64,000 nucleotides of DNA from CALACW01 sp002431305 (GTDB lineage: Bacteria > Bacillota > Clostridia > Oscillospirales > Acutalibacteraceae): positions 1 to 64,000 of the forward strand of contig CALACW010000037.1 in the NCBI GenBank assembly GCA_937890355.1, written 5' to 3'. Shown here piece after piece: positions 9,804 through 18,854 of the stretch. The position numbers and the translations under genes were made by a program. The notes below the pieces were generated by a model. The model ran no database searches and was not told the origin of the DNA. It saw only the letters and a list, made by a program, of their open reading frames with translations. The first letter of the stretch is position 1. Every line of letters starts with the position of its first letter.

Positions 9804-10667
9804 TTATTCTGCCATGTAAGTCGTAAGAACGCCTATATTTTCAATTTCGCATTCTACTTTGTCGCCGTTTTTTAAGAATTTCGGCGGGTCGAAGCCCATT
9901 CCCGCGCCGGCAGGTGTGCCTGTCGAAATAATCGACGCGCTTTTTAATGTCATAGAGCGCGATAAATCTTCTATTATATAATCAATGTTGAAAATCATTT
10001 TACCGGTGTTCGAGCTTTGTCTGACTTCGGAGTTTACACGGCTTTCTATTTTCAATTTAGGCGGATATGAAAATTCGTCCGCTGTTACAATCCAAGGTCC
10101 CATCGGGCAGGAAGAATCAAAACTCTTGCCGTAGTACCACTGCTTGTGTTTTTGCTGAAGCGTCCTTGCGCTCAAATCATTTATAATTGTATAGCCGAAT
10201 ACGTAATCACAGCTTTTTTCTGCCGATATGTTTTTACACGTTTTCGATATAATAACGCCTAGCTCTGCTTCATAGTCAATTTTTTCGTCGGCGTCAAGAC
10301 AGTGAGCCGTCTCATTGTTCGCGAGAGCTTCATTAACTCTCTTTGAAAAATATACGGGATATTCGCGTTTGCCGTCGAACTTTTCTTTTTTGAATCTTGC
10401 CGATTCTTCCGCATGCTCAGAATAGTTAATACCTAAACAGATAATGTCCTGTTTCGGTTCTGGAATCGGTGCGAGAAGTTTTATTTCCGAGAGTAAAATA
10501 TCATCCGAATCTTTCTGATACTTTTTAAGTTCGCCGAGAGTGCAGGAAGATATCAGGTTATTCATATCGTAAAACACGTCGGTTAAATCCGTGACGGTTT
10601 TACCGTCTCTGCATACAACGCCGACGCGCTGTTTTGAGTCCATATATATAAATGTAATAAGTTTCAT
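9804..10667 (-). CDS. Fumarylacetoacetate hydrolase-family enzyme
   Basis: 287 residues with the FAH catalytic core in the C-terminal two thirds. Metal ligands of the family are visible as DYEAELG (Glu133 and Glu135) and Asp164 in INDLSAR; the SFDSSCPMGPW block near 182-192 and the C-terminal GTPAGAGMGF block are typical. FAH-fold enzymes hydrolyse or decarboxylate beta-diketo acids and 2-keto-3-deoxy acids, for example in sugar-acid degradation. ATGA overlap with the upstream BNR gene shows coupled translation. With an MFS carrier downstream, a sugar-acid catabolic role is plausible; the exact substrate is unknown. Confidence 0.88.
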   Translation of the reverse strand: MKLITFIYMDSKQRVGVVCRDGKTVTDLTDVFYDMNNLISSCTLGELKKYQKDSDDILLSEIKLLAPIPEPKQDIICLGINYSEHAEESARFKKEKFDGKREYPVYFSKRVNEALANNETAHCLDADEKIDYEAELGVIISKTCKNISAEKSCDYVFGYTIINDLSARTLQQKHKQWYYGKSFDSSCPMGPWIVTADEFSYPPKLKIESRVNSEVRQSSNTGKMIFNIDYIIEDLSRSMTLKSASIISTGTPAGAGMGFDPPKFLKNGDKVECEIENIGVLTTYMAE

Positions 10668-11635
10668 TCGGTTTCTATTCTCCAGAAGCTTATTTTTTCT
10701 CTTAAATACGTGTATGTAAGATACAGCGTGTTTTCGACGGCGGTTATTGCGGGGTAGGAAAATTCCTCTCCCTCACAGTCGAGGTCTTTGAGGTTCGTCC
10801 ACGTTTTTCCGTTGTCCGATGAATATGCGAGCGTTACGGGCGAACGCGCGCCCCAGTTTTCCTCTACGGGATTATATAAAAGGAAAATACCCTTGTCCGT
10901 TTTAACTGCGTCAAGACCGGAATTGTTATTTGGAAGTTCTGTTGCATACGCCTTTGTCCATGTTCTGCCGAAGTCGGACGAATCGCTTCTGTATATTCTG
11001 CCCTTATTTGTACGCATGAGCGCGTGAATGTGACCGTTCTCTGATTCCCACAATGTCGGTTGAATCATCTGAACAAGACCTTTTGCCGTTCTCGGTCGGA
11101 CTATGTACTTCTGTTTTTCGAAAGTCAGTCCGTCGTCGTGCGAAATGTCGATAAAACAGCGCCAGCGTCCCTTTTGCTCGGTTGATGCGGGAGCGAGCAC
11201 GTCGCCGTTTGAAATTCGAATGCATTTATTCTTAACAGGGTCTCTGCCTCCGGTCGTATCATCCTTTACTACGTCGTGAGCCTCGGACCATGTTTTGCCG
11301 TTATCTTTTGAAATGATATAACGCGTCTGCCAGTACGGGATGTGTTTTCCGAATTTGTAGTATAGGATAACGCTCCCGTCTTCTCTTTGGAATAATACCG
11401 GATTCCAGTGCGGTACGCCCTTTTCTTTTGTCAGAAGAACGGGGGACGACCACTTGCCGTCTGTTCTTTTGGAAAACCAGATGCCTACGTCGTCCTCACC
11501 CTCTTTTGCCCCTGCGAACCAGGCGGAGAGTACGGTTTTTCCGCCGTCGAGCGGTAGAACGGTGCTCGCATGACAGCTGGGCGCGGGCGGGTTTTCGTTG
11601 AATATAAACTCTTTTTCTGCTTTTATGATTTTCAT
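10664..11635 (-). CDS. BNR/Asp-box sialidase-like protein
   Basis: 323 residues. Four Asp-box motifs (S/T-x-D-x-G-x-x-W/F) can be read: SKDNGKTW, SHDDGLTF, SSDFGRTW and SSDNGKTW, spaced as in a six-bladed sialidase-type propeller. The N-terminal CHASTV and the AWFAGAKEG segment recall the BNR_2 group annotated as putative neuraminidases. There is no signal peptide, so it is cytoplasmic, unlike secreted sialidases. The start at 11635 is preferred over an upstream in-frame ATG at 11695 because it forms an ATGA overlap with the kinase stop and has GGGAG just upstream. It may act on an imported glycoside or sugar acid rather than on sialic acid; this is inference. Confidence 0.78.
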   Translation of the reverse strand: MKIIKAEKEFIFNENPPAPSCHASTVLPLDGGKTVLSAWFAGAKEGEDDVGIWFSKRTDGKWSSPVLLTKEKGVPHWNPVLFQREDGSVILYYKFGKHIPYWQTRYIISKDNGKTWSEAHDVVKDDTTGGRDPVKNKCIRISNGDVLAPASTEQKGRWRCFIDISHDDGLTFEKQKYIVRPRTAKGLVQMIQPTLWESENGHIHALMRTNKGRIYRSDSSDFGRTWTKAYATELPNNNSGLDAVKTDKGIFLLYNPVEENWGARSPVTLAYSSDNGKTWTNLKDLDCEGEEFSYPAITAVENTLYLTYTYLREKISFWRIETE

Positions 11636-12906
11636 CTGACTGCTCCCGTGAGTAAATTTGAACCGCTTTGGAATATGACGGTGAATCTTATCCATTCGCC
11701 CTCTACTCCGGTTACGGATATCGTACCGTTGTTTGCCGTGACGAGCGATTTAGCTATTGCGAGCCCCAGACCGTAACCGCCCGTGCTCCTCGAACGCGAC
11801 GAGTCGCTTCTGTAGAAACGCTGGAATATTTTATCCCTCTCGTCGTCGCGGATGCCCTTGCCTGTGTTGTAGACCTCGATAATTTTCTGTTTGCCCGATG
11901 TGCGCAGTCTTATCTCGATTTTGCCTTGTTCGCCGGCGTATTTAACTGCGTTTTCCGTAAGAATGGTTATAACCTGTTTTATGTTCTGTTCGTTTCCGCA
12001 CATGTGAACGTCCGGTTTTATGTCATAAGTGAGTTCTTTTCCGTTTTCGAACGCGGGGCATTCGAATTCGAGAGCAATATTAAGTACTGCCGAACTCAAA
12101 TCAAAATCAGCCATGACGGGAGGTTTGGACATTTCGTCGAGTTTTGCAAGGTCTAAAAGACTGTAAACAAGATGCGACATGTTCTCCGTCTGATCTTTAA
12201 TTGACGTAAGCCATTTATTTTCACCCTCTTCGGCTTCGAGCACGTCCGCGCTCGCGGAGATGACAGATAGGGGAGTTTTAAGCTCGTGGCTCGCATCGGA
12301 AATAAACTGTTTCTGCTTGTCGAAAGCCTCTTCAAGCGGTTTTATAGTTCTTTTTGACATGGCGACTACAACCGTGAATTCAATTATCATACTTATAATG
12401 ATAATAAATACACTGATTTTAGCAAGCGATGAAAGCATACCGGTGAGAGCGCTTGCGTCGACAATAACGAGAATGCGGTCTGTTCCGTTTTCAACCATGC
12501 GGTACTTATAATGCGAGTATGTGCCATAGTCTTTTTTAAGCCCCATTATACCCGACGCTATCTGAGTCATTTCGCCGGTTGTAAGGTCGTCTGTCATGTT
12601 TGATACGAGCGACGATATACTGCCGTCGGAATTGAGGAAAGCGGAAATGTATTTTATTGATTTAAGTTCCTCAGAGCCTATTATCTGCGAGGACGAAAAC
12701 GGAAAACCGAACTTTGAATTAGTCATTGCAAACGTTGATGCCGCGGCGGCGGTATCAATGCTTTTTTCAAGGTTCTGCTTTACCGCGAGATTCATCAGCA
12801 TGTTTATGAATCCGAAAATAAATATCAGTATTATTACAAGAGCCGTCATGCTTATTGCAATAAAACGGTCTCTTGTTTTTTTGATTATTAAATTATTATC
12901 CTTCAA
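11632..12906 (-). CDS. Sensor histidine kinase
   Basis: 424 residues: helix 1 (about 16-38), an extracellular sensor region of about 120 residues, helix 2 (about 163-184), the dimerisation helix with phosphoacceptor His207 in DASHELKTP, and an HATPase domain with N-box Asn319, a degenerate G1 NTGKGI near 347 and GYGLGLAIA near 377. It should phosphorylate the regulator encoded just upstream. The start is read as TTG at 12906, overlapping the regulator gene by 11 nt; AGAGGA upstream is at a rather long spacing, so the start is uncertain (Met20 is an alternative but would cut into helix 1). The kinase lies directly upstream of three metabolic genes, suggesting it controls that operon. Confidence 0.88.
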   Translation of the reverse strand: MKDNNLIIKKTRDRFIAISMTALVIILIFIFGFINMLMNLAVKQNLEKSIDTAAAASTFAMTNSKFGFPFSSSQIIGSEELKSIKYISAFLNSDGSISSLVSNMTDDLTTGEMTQIASGIMGLKKDYGTYSHYKYRMVENGTDRILVIVDASALTGMLSSLAKISVFIIIISMIIEFTVVVAMSKRTIKPLEEAFDKQKQFISDASHELKTPLSVISASADVLEAEEGENKWLTSIKDQTENMSHLVYSLLDLAKLDEMSKPPVMADFDLSSAVLNIALEFECPAFENGKELTYDIKPDVHMCGNEQNIKQVITILTENAVKYAGEQGKIEIRLRTSGKQKIIEVYNTGKGIRDDERDKIFQRFYRSDSSRSRSTGGYGLGLAIAKSLVTANNGTISVTGVEGEWIRFTVIFQSGSNLLTGAVR

Positions 12907-13564
12907 TGTAATATCCGATTCCTCTCGACGCCTTTATCTGAACGGTTGATTTTATCGCGGTGAGTTTCTTTCTTAAAAACGAAACATAAACCTCAATGTT
13001 GTTATACTCAGCCTCGCTGTCGTAACCCCAGATTTTCTCGATGAATTCATCTTTTGAAATAATGTTTTTCGGCGCGTACATGAGCATCTGCATTATTTTA
13101 AATTCCTTACCGCCGAGCTTTACGGAATTTGCACCGCATATGAGTTCATACGTGCTCTGATTCAGCGTGATGTCGCCGTAAGTCATTTCGTTCGCGGGAA
13201 TCTCACCTTTGCGCCTTGTCAGCGCTCTGATTCTTGCTAACAGTTCGCCCTTGTTGAAAGGTTTTGTAAGATAGTCGTCCGCGCCCGTGTCGAGACCTCT
13301 GATCTTGTCGTCGACCTCGCTTTTTGCCGTAAGAAGCATGACGGGTGTGGAAATGCCCTGTTTTCTTAATTCCTTCAGTACGTCAATGCCGTTCATTTTA
13401 GGCAGCATTATATCAAGAAGTATCAAATCATAAATACCGCTTAACGCGTAATCGAGTCCGTCTTTTCCGTCGTAGACCGCGTCGGCAAAGTACTGTTCCT
13501 TTTTAAGTATTGCAACGATAGCGTCCGCAAGGGAAACTTCATCCTCTACAACGAGTATCTGCAT
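12896..13564 (-). CDS. OmpR/PhoB-family response regulator
   Basis: 222 residues: receiver domain with the acidic pair Glu7-Asp8 and phosphoacceptor Asp51 in LLDIMLP, followed by a winged-helix DNA-binding domain (about 125-222). The start at 13564 is preferred over ATG at 13573 because GGAG then sits 9 nt upstream; with the earlier ATG it would touch the start codon. It is the first gene of the (-) set regulator-kinase-BNR-FAH-MFS. No clear operator was recognised upstream; the 65 bp to the topoisomerase gene must hold its promoter if it has its own. Confidence 0.92.
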   Translation of the reverse strand: MQILVVEDEVSLADAIVAILKKEQYFADAVYDGKDGLDYALSGIYDLILLDIMLPKMNGIDVLKELRKQGISTPVMLLTAKSEVDDKIRGLDTGADDYLTKPFNKGELLARIRALTRRKGEIPANEMTYGDITLNQSTYELICGANSVKLGGKEFKIMQMLMYAPKNIISKDEFIEKIWGYDSEAEYNNIEVYVSFLRKKLTAIKSTVQIKASRGIGYYIEG

Positions 13565-13629
13565 AAAAATCATCTCCGGTTCTTTGTTGTTTTCAGAATA
13601 ATATGCGAATCTTTAACTACGCTTGAATA

Positions 13630-15867
13630 TCAGAAACTGATTTGCTCAAACGAGTCTTCGCCCGACAGTGTGCTTCCCGCCGCGGGGAGCGTTTTTGTCC
13701 TGTACCTTGACGGTTTTACGAACATATTTTCATTGTATAAAGTTATGCCCGCGGTCTTATGACCCTTTTTGAGAGTCATTATTGCGACGCCCTGAGAGTC
13801 CTTAGTCGATTTCGGCGATATCGAACCCGAATTGAATATAAGGAACCTGCCGGATGTCGAGCGGATAACGTAGTCTGCGTCCTCTTCTATATGAATACAG
13901 CTGACGAGCGGGGATTTATCCGAGTATGCTTTTATAAGTTTCTTTCTGTTCGTCTTAGTCTCATATGCGGACATGTCTATTTTTGCGATTTTTCCGTTTT
14001 CGAATACAAAGAGCATGTAACCCGTGTATTTTTTTATAACGGTCATATTGACGGGCAGTTCGTCCTTGTCCATTGAGAGTTTAGACGATACGAAGTCGCC
14101 TAAAACGCTCGCCTTTGTATCCGAGAATTCGCATGCCCTTGTCTTGTATACCTGACACTTGTTTGTAAAGAACAGGATTTCATCTGCATTGGACGCGTCT
14201 GTTTCATATACAATTTCGTCGCCGTCTTTTAACTTCTGTTCCGAGCTCATGCGCAGAGACAGGGGAGTAATCTTTTTGAAATATCCCTCTTTTGTAAAGA
14301 ATAATCTGACCGGATAATCGGGAATTTCATCTTCGGGGGCGGACGATTCCTCTTCGTCGACGTAAATTATTTCGGTGCGTCTGTCTTTTCCGTATTTTTT
14401 CGAAACGTCCTCAAGCTCAGAAATAATAATCTTTTTAATGCGTGATTTGCTTTTTAATATATCCTCCATATCCTCGATGCTCTTTTGAAGGTCGTCGATA
14501 TCCGAAAGGCGTTTTAAAATATATTCTCTGTTTAAGTGACGGAGTTTAATTTCCGCGACATACTCCGCCTGCGTCTCGTCTATTCCGAATCCTATCATCA
14601 GGTTCGGTACGACGTCGGCTTCTTCCTCTGTTTCTCTGACTATTTTTATAGCCTTGTCGATGTCGAGAAGAATTTTCTTAAGTCCGAGCAGAAGATGAAG
14701 TTTTTCTTTTGCTTTTTCGAGTTCAAAAAATGTCTTTCTCTTGATGCATTCGCTTCTGAATGCCGTCCATTCGTTGAGAATTTCGCGTACGCCTATGACT
14801 TTGGGCACGTTGCCGATAAGAATGTTGAAGTTGCACGAGAAAGAATCCTCGAGCGGAGTTTTTTTGAAAAGCGTATTCATCAGCTTTTCCGGGTCTGTTC
14901 CGCGCTTTAAGTCGATTGTGATTTTAAGTCCGGACTTGTCCGTCTCGTCTCTTATGTCGCTGATGTCGCGGAGTTTGCCCGTTTTATTAAGTTCGATAAT
15001 TTTTTCGATTATTGCCTCGCTCGTTGTCGTCGGGGGAATTTCTGTTATATCGATACAGTTATTCTTTTTATCGTATTCGTATTTTGAACGGATTCTGACG
15101 GCACCGCGTCCCGTTTCGTAAATTTCCTCGAGCTTTGCTCTGTCGTAAATCAGTCTGCCTCCGCCGCTGAAATCGGGAGCTTTTAAAGTGTCGGCTATAA
15201 CGTGCCCGGGATTCTTTATAAGTTCAATCGCCGTACGGCATACCTCGTTTAAATTGAACGAACATATATTGCTCGCCATTCCGACGGCTATACCCATATT
15301 GGAATTTACGAGTATTGATGGGAATCTGACAGGGAACAGCGTGGGTTCGGTCATCGAATTGTCGTAATTGGGAACAAAATCAACTGTATCCTTGTCTATG
15401 TCGGCAAAAAGTTCCGCGCTGATTTTATCAAGTTTTGCTTCTGTGTAACGCGAGGCGGCGTACTGCATGTTTTTTGAATACGCTTTGCCGAAGTTGCCTT
15501 TTGAATCGATATACGGGTGAAGCAGTGTTTCGTTTCCGCGCGTGAGTCTGACCATGGTTTCGTAAATCGCCTGGTCTCCGTGAGGGTTTAACTGCATTGT
15601 ACGTCCGACTATGTTTGCGCTTTTGACCTTATCGCCCTTTAAAAGCCCCATGAGGTACATTGTATACAGAAGCTTTCTGTGCGAGGGTTTGAATCCGTCG
15701 ATTTCGGGAATCGCTCTTGACAGAATAACGCTCATGGCGTAGGGCATGTAGTTATTTTCAAGAGTATAGGTGATATCCTGTTCGTTGACTTCGCCGGCGC
15801 CGAGAATATGCGCCGTAAGCTCGGGAGTCTGTTTTTTTGTTTCGTCCGTTTTTCTCTTTCTTGCCAT
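13630..15867 (-). CDS. Type IIA topoisomerase, A subunit (ParC/GyrA-like, divergent)
   Basis: 745 residues. The breakage-reunion domain is complete: HRKLLYTM near 63-70, NPHGDQAIYETM near 94-105, and catalytic Tyr141 in AASRYTEAK, where gyrase and Topo IV usually have AAMRYTEAR. The C-terminal region (about 500-745) reads as a short beta-pinwheel, and I do not see a canonical GyrA box, so it resembles ParC more than GyrA. It lies 12 nt downstream of the B subunit in the same operon. The pair differs in many normally invariant positions from standard gyrase or Topo IV, and may be an extra, third type II enzyme as found in some clostridia; decatenation versus supercoiling cannot be decided here. 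Confidence 0.88.
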   Translation of the reverse strand: MARKRKTDETKKQTPELTAHILGAGEVNEQDITYTLENNYMPYAMSVILSRAIPEIDGFKPSHRKLLYTMYLMGLLKGDKVKSANIVGRTMQLNPHGDQAIYETMVRLTRGNETLLHPYIDSKGNFGKAYSKNMQYAASRYTEAKLDKISAELFADIDKDTVDFVPNYDNSMTEPTLFPVRFPSILVNSNMGIAVGMASNICSFNLNEVCRTAIELIKNPGHVIADTLKAPDFSGGGRLIYDRAKLEEIYETGRGAVRIRSKYEYDKKNNCIDITEIPPTTTSEAIIEKIIELNKTGKLRDISDIRDETDKSGLKITIDLKRGTDPEKLMNTLFKKTPLEDSFSCNFNILIGNVPKVIGVREILNEWTAFRSECIKRKTFFELEKAKEKLHLLLGLKKILLDIDKAIKIVRETEEEADVVPNLMIGFGIDETQAEYVAEIKLRHLNREYILKRLSDIDDLQKSIEDMEDILKSKSRIKKIIISELEDVSKKYGKDRRTEIIYVDEEESSAPEDEIPDYPVRLFFTKEGYFKKITPLSLRMSSEQKLKDGDEIVYETDASNADEILFFTNKCQVYKTRACEFSDTKASVLGDFVSSKLSMDKDELPVNMTVIKKYTGYMLFVFENGKIAKIDMSAYETKTNRKKLIKAYSDKSPLVSCIHIEEDADYVIRSTSGRFLIFNSGSISPKSTKDSQGVAIMTLKKGHKTAGITLYNENMFVKPSRYRTKTLPAAGSTLSGEDSFEQISF

Positions 15868-15879
15868 GATACCGCCTCC

Positions 15880-17865
15880 TTAACTCAAATCGGTAAGATC
15901 CATATATTTGTATCCGTTGTTTGCTATATGGTCTTTTCTGCCCTGAAGATTATCGCCCAGCAGCAGGTCGAATACGTCGGCTGTCTTTATCGGATCCGAA
16001 TTCGGTTCAACTTTTATAAGACGTCTAGTTGCGGGGTTCATGGTTGTCATCCACATCATGTCGGGTTCGTTTTCGCCGAGACCTTTTGAACGCTGAATTG
16101 TATATTTTGCGTCTCCGATTTCTTTTAATGCGTCGGCTTTTTCCTGTTCGTTGTATGCAAACCACGTGCCGTTTTTCGACGTAATTTCATAAAGAGGAGA
16201 TTCGGCAATATAAACCTTGCCCTCCTCTATAAGCGTCGGGGTCAGCGAATAAAGCATTGTCAGAATCAGCGTTCTTATCTGAAATCCGTCAACGTCCGCA
16301 TCGGTGCAGATTATTACCTTGTTCCAGCGCAGAGCGTCTATGTCAAAGTTGCTGATATTTTTATTCGCTTTTGTCTTAACCTCGACTCCGCAGCCGAGGA
16401 CTTTTATTAAATCGGTGATTATTTCGCTTTTAAAAACCTTCGAATAATCGGCTTTCAGACAGTTTAAAATTTTACCTCTGACGGGTATGATAGCCTGAAA
16501 CGCGGAGTCCCGCGCCTGTTTACACGCGCCCAAAGCCGAGTCTCCTTCTACTATGAACAGCTCGCGCTCGTTTACGTCCTTGCTTCGGCAGTCGACGAAT
16601 TTTTCGACTCTGTTGCCCATATCCATTTTGCCCGTCAGATTATTTTTAATGGCGAGTTTCGCTTTTTCGGCGTGAACACGGCTTCGCATGTTAATGAGAA
16701 TCTGGTCTGCGATTCTGTCGGCTTCAAGCTTGTTTTCAATAAAATATATTTCAAGCTGATGCTTTAGAAAATCCGTCATCGCTTCCTGTATGAATTTATT
16801 TGTAATGGATTTTTTAGTCTGATTTTCGTATGAAGTTTGAGTCGAGAATGAGGAGATGATTATAACGAGACAGTCCTCGATGTCCTGAATGTTTACCTTT
16901 CCGTCGGTTTTCGTGTATTTTCCGTTTTGTTTTAAATATGAATCTATCTGCGAGACGAATGCGCTTTTTAACGCCTTGTCGGGAGCTCCGCCGTGCTCGA
17001 GGAAACTCGAGTTGTGATAGAATTCCTTTAATTGTTTTGTTTTGGAAAAGCAGAGCGCGGTATTTATTTTAACTTTATAGTCGGGCTTGTCCTCGCGGTC
17101 TCTGCCTATGCGCTCTGTCTGCCAGAACTGAACGGACGTAAACGCCTCATCGCCGGTGAATTCCTCAACGTAATCTTTTATTCCGTTTTCGTAGTAATAT
17201 TCGAATGTTTCAAACCGCGATTCGGAAATTTGATTTTTAAGTATGAATTTAACGCCCGAATTTACTATAGCCTGACGTTTTATAGTGTTTTGATAATATT
17301 CGAGCGGGATGTCAATGTCTGTAAAAACCTCGAGGTCGGGTTTCCAGCGTATTCGCGTTCCCGTGTCTTTTTTAGGGTAGGGCTCCTTCTTCATTTCGCC
17401 GACGGGGAATCCCTTTTCAAAACGCAGGTTGTATATAAATCCGCCGTTCTTTATTTCAGCCTCCATGTATTCCGACGCGCACTGCGTAGAGCACAGTCCG
17501 AGTCCGTTAAGACCGAGCGAAAATTCGTAGCTTCCGCCCTCGTTAGTGTCGTATTTGCTTCCTGCGTACATTTCGCAGAACAGAAGCTCCCAGTTATACT
17601 GACCGTATTTTTCATTCCAGTCGACGGGCATACCGCGTCCGTGGTCGATAACCTCTATCGATTTATCGAGATATCTTATTACCGTAATCTTATTTCCGTG
17701 ACCCTCGCGGGCTTCGTCGATTGAGTTTGAAATAATTTCAAAAACAGAGTGCTGGCAACCCTCTATGTCGTCAGAGCCGAAGATTACTGCGGGACGTTTT
17801 CTGATTTTGTCGGGTCCCTCGAGTTTTACTATCGACTGATTTGAATACTCTTTTTTCTTTGCCAT
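15880..17865 (-). CDS. Type IIA topoisomerase, B subunit (ParE/GyrB-like, divergent)
   Basis: 661 residues with the GHKL ATPase, transducer and TOPRIM domains. ATPase motifs are recognisable but altered: ISNSIDEA (usually DNSIDEA or DNAVDEA), DHGRGMPV, and a GLNGLGLCS lid where the family has GGLHGVGxSVVNA. The transducer NQTKKSI stands for the QTK loop. TOPRIM shows EGDSALG (usually EGDSAGG) near residue 442, DADVDGFQI near 522, and RSKGLGE. All catalytic acids are kept. The length lacks the long insert of proteobacterial GyrB. A good promoter lies upstream on the minus strand (TTGACG, 18 bp, TATAAT). Confidence 0.88.
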   Translation of the reverse strand: MAKKKEYSNQSIVKLEGPDKIRKRPAVIFGSDDIEGCQHSVFEIISNSIDEAREGHGNKITVIRYLDKSIEVIDHGRGMPVDWNEKYGQYNWELLFCEMYAGSKYDTNEGGSYEFSLGLNGLGLCSTQCASEYMEAEIKNGGFIYNLRFEKGFPVGEMKKEPYPKKDTGTRIRWKPDLEVFTDIDIPLEYYQNTIKRQAIVNSGVKFILKNQISESRFETFEYYYENGIKDYVEEFTGDEAFTSVQFWQTERIGRDREDKPDYKVKINTALCFSKTKQLKEFYHNSSFLEHGGAPDKALKSAFVSQIDSYLKQNGKYTKTDGKVNIQDIEDCLVIIISSFSTQTSYENQTKKSITNKFIQEAMTDFLKHQLEIYFIENKLEADRIADQILINMRSRVHAEKAKLAIKNNLTGKMDMGNRVEKFVDCRSKDVNERELFIVEGDSALGACKQARDSAFQAIIPVRGKILNCLKADYSKVFKSEIITDLIKVLGCGVEVKTKANKNISNFDIDALRWNKVIICTDADVDGFQIRTLILTMLYSLTPTLIEEGKVYIAESPLYEITSKNGTWFAYNEQEKADALKEIGDAKYTIQRSKGLGENEPDMMWMTTMNPATRRLIKVEPNSDPIKTADVFDLLLGDNLQGRKDHIANNGYKYMDLTDLS

Positions 17866-17929
17866 AACTGCCTCCGATGAAGTACTGTAGATGAAGTATT
17901 ATATATTTATATATAATCAATAATACCAT

Positions 17930-17959
17930 ATTATACACTTGTCCGACCTCTTTCGTCAA
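17930..17959 (-). promoter_or_regulatory. Sigma-A-type promoter for the topoisomerase operon
   Basis: On the minus strand TTGACG (17959-17954) and TATAAT (17935-17930) are separated by 18 bp, about 65 bp upstream of the B-subunit start. Confidence 0.75.
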
Positions 17960-18021
17960 GAATATTTTTTAATGCTTGGAAAATAAAAATGAGAAAATTT
18001 TAAAAAAAATCAAAAAACTAC

Positions 18022-18050
18022 TTGATTTTCTGTTTTCGATGTGATAATAT
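18022..18050 (+). promoter_or_regulatory. Sigma-A-type promoter for secG
   Basis: TTGATT (18022-18027), 17-bp spacer, TAATAT (18045-18050), 45 bp ahead of secG. It is divergent from the topoisomerase promoter; the intergenic space of about 230 bp holds both. Confidence 0.72.
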
Positions 18051-18094
18051 ATTCAAGCAGTTTGACGAAACGTCATAAGAAAGGACTTGACAGA

Positions 18095-18346
18095 ATGGCG
18101 GCTTATGAATACATCCTCGGTGCGGTGCTTATTCTTATCTCACTGGTAATGATTGTTATTGTACTCATGCAGCAGAGCAGATCGGCAGGTCTTTCCGGTG
18201 CTATCGCAGGCGGTGCGGAGACATTCTTCGGTAAGCATAAGGGCAGAACAATAGAGGCTAAGCTCGCTAAGGGCACGAAGGTTCTCGGAGCACTGTTCTT
18301 CATACTCACATTGGGTACAACGTTGCTTTTGGCTTTCTTAAAGTAA
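18095..18346 (+). CDS. secG: Preprotein translocase subunit SecG
   Basis: 83 residues with two hydrophobic helices (about 3-26 and 58-80) joined by a loop carrying the SecG-typical LMQQSRSAGLSGAIAGG and ETFFGKHKGRT segments. SecG is the small accessory subunit of the SecYEG protein-export channel. The start at 18095 has AAGGA 9 nt upstream; an upstream in-frame ATG at 18041 lies inside the promoter and is rejected. tRNA-Lys follows by 18 bp with no terminator between, so both may be on one transcript. Confidence 0.95.
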   Translation: MAAYEYILGAVLILISLVMIVIVLMQQSRSAGLSGAIAGGAETFFGKHKGRTIEAKLAKGTKVLGALFFILTLGTTLLLAFLK

Positions 18347-18364
18347 AAGCGTGTTTGCAATATT

Positions 18365-18440
18365 GATCCAGTAGCTCAGTCGGCAGAGCACCTGCCTTTT
18401 AAGCAGGGTGTCCGGAGTTCGAATCTCCGCTGGATCACCA
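18365..18440 (+). tRNA. tRNA-Lys (anticodon UUU)
   Basis: 76 nt with a complete cloverleaf: acceptor GATCCAG (18365-18371) pairs with CTGGATC (18430-18436), discriminator A, and CCA encoded at 18438-18440. Anticodon stem CCTGC/GCAGG encloses loop CTTTTAA, giving anticodon TTT. The T-loop GTTCGAATC is present. It decodes AAA/AAG. Confidence 0.97.
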
Positions 18441-18478
18441 AAAATCGGCAAGTATCGTAAGGTGCTTGCCGATTTTTA
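18441..18478 (+). terminator. Rho-independent terminator after tRNA-Lys
   Basis: Twelve-base perfect inverted repeat (18441-18452 with 18465-18476) ending in a T run, directly after the CCA of the tRNA. Confidence 0.88.
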
Positions 18479-18854
18479 CTTCTTCACTTTTAACTCTTCA
18501 CTTTTCACTGAAAATATGTTGCCGATTTTTGGAAAGTAATAAGTAACAGTGCGCAGTGAAAAAGTATCGAGTATGTGTTTGCTTTGATTTTATTTTTAAT
18601 ACAAATGTTATATGAAATTCGCACGAAATAATCAACCGAGTCGTACGAATGTTTTTTATATTTATTCGTCATGTGTAAAATAAATCTACATGTGTTTATA
18701 TTTAGTACATATTCGGGTGGGATAATACTGCACGGTGAATATAAAAAAAATGTTTTTGCGTCAATAATAATATAAAAATGCCTGCATATAGTTCCAAACG
18801 AGAAATATACACCGTTTTGAACATGTTATTATTAACTTAAAGGGGGTTATAAAT
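18479..18854. other. Intergenic region upstream of the atp operon, with short repeats
   Basis: About 375 bp without a gene. At 18480-18510 the decamer-like unit CTTCACTTTT occurs twice (once after TTCTT, once after AACT), followed by a near copy ending CACTG. The hexamers GCCGAT/TTTTGG around 18520 echo the terminator arm just upstream. The rest is AT-rich. The atp promoter must lie here, but no -35/-10 pair with good spacing stood out. AAAGGGGG just before 18855 is the ribosome site of atpI. Confidence 0.5.

Noticed and set aside
13574..13629. Promoter for the two-component system
   Set aside because: A TATTAT hexamer exists but no -35 at proper spacing; not strong enough to list.
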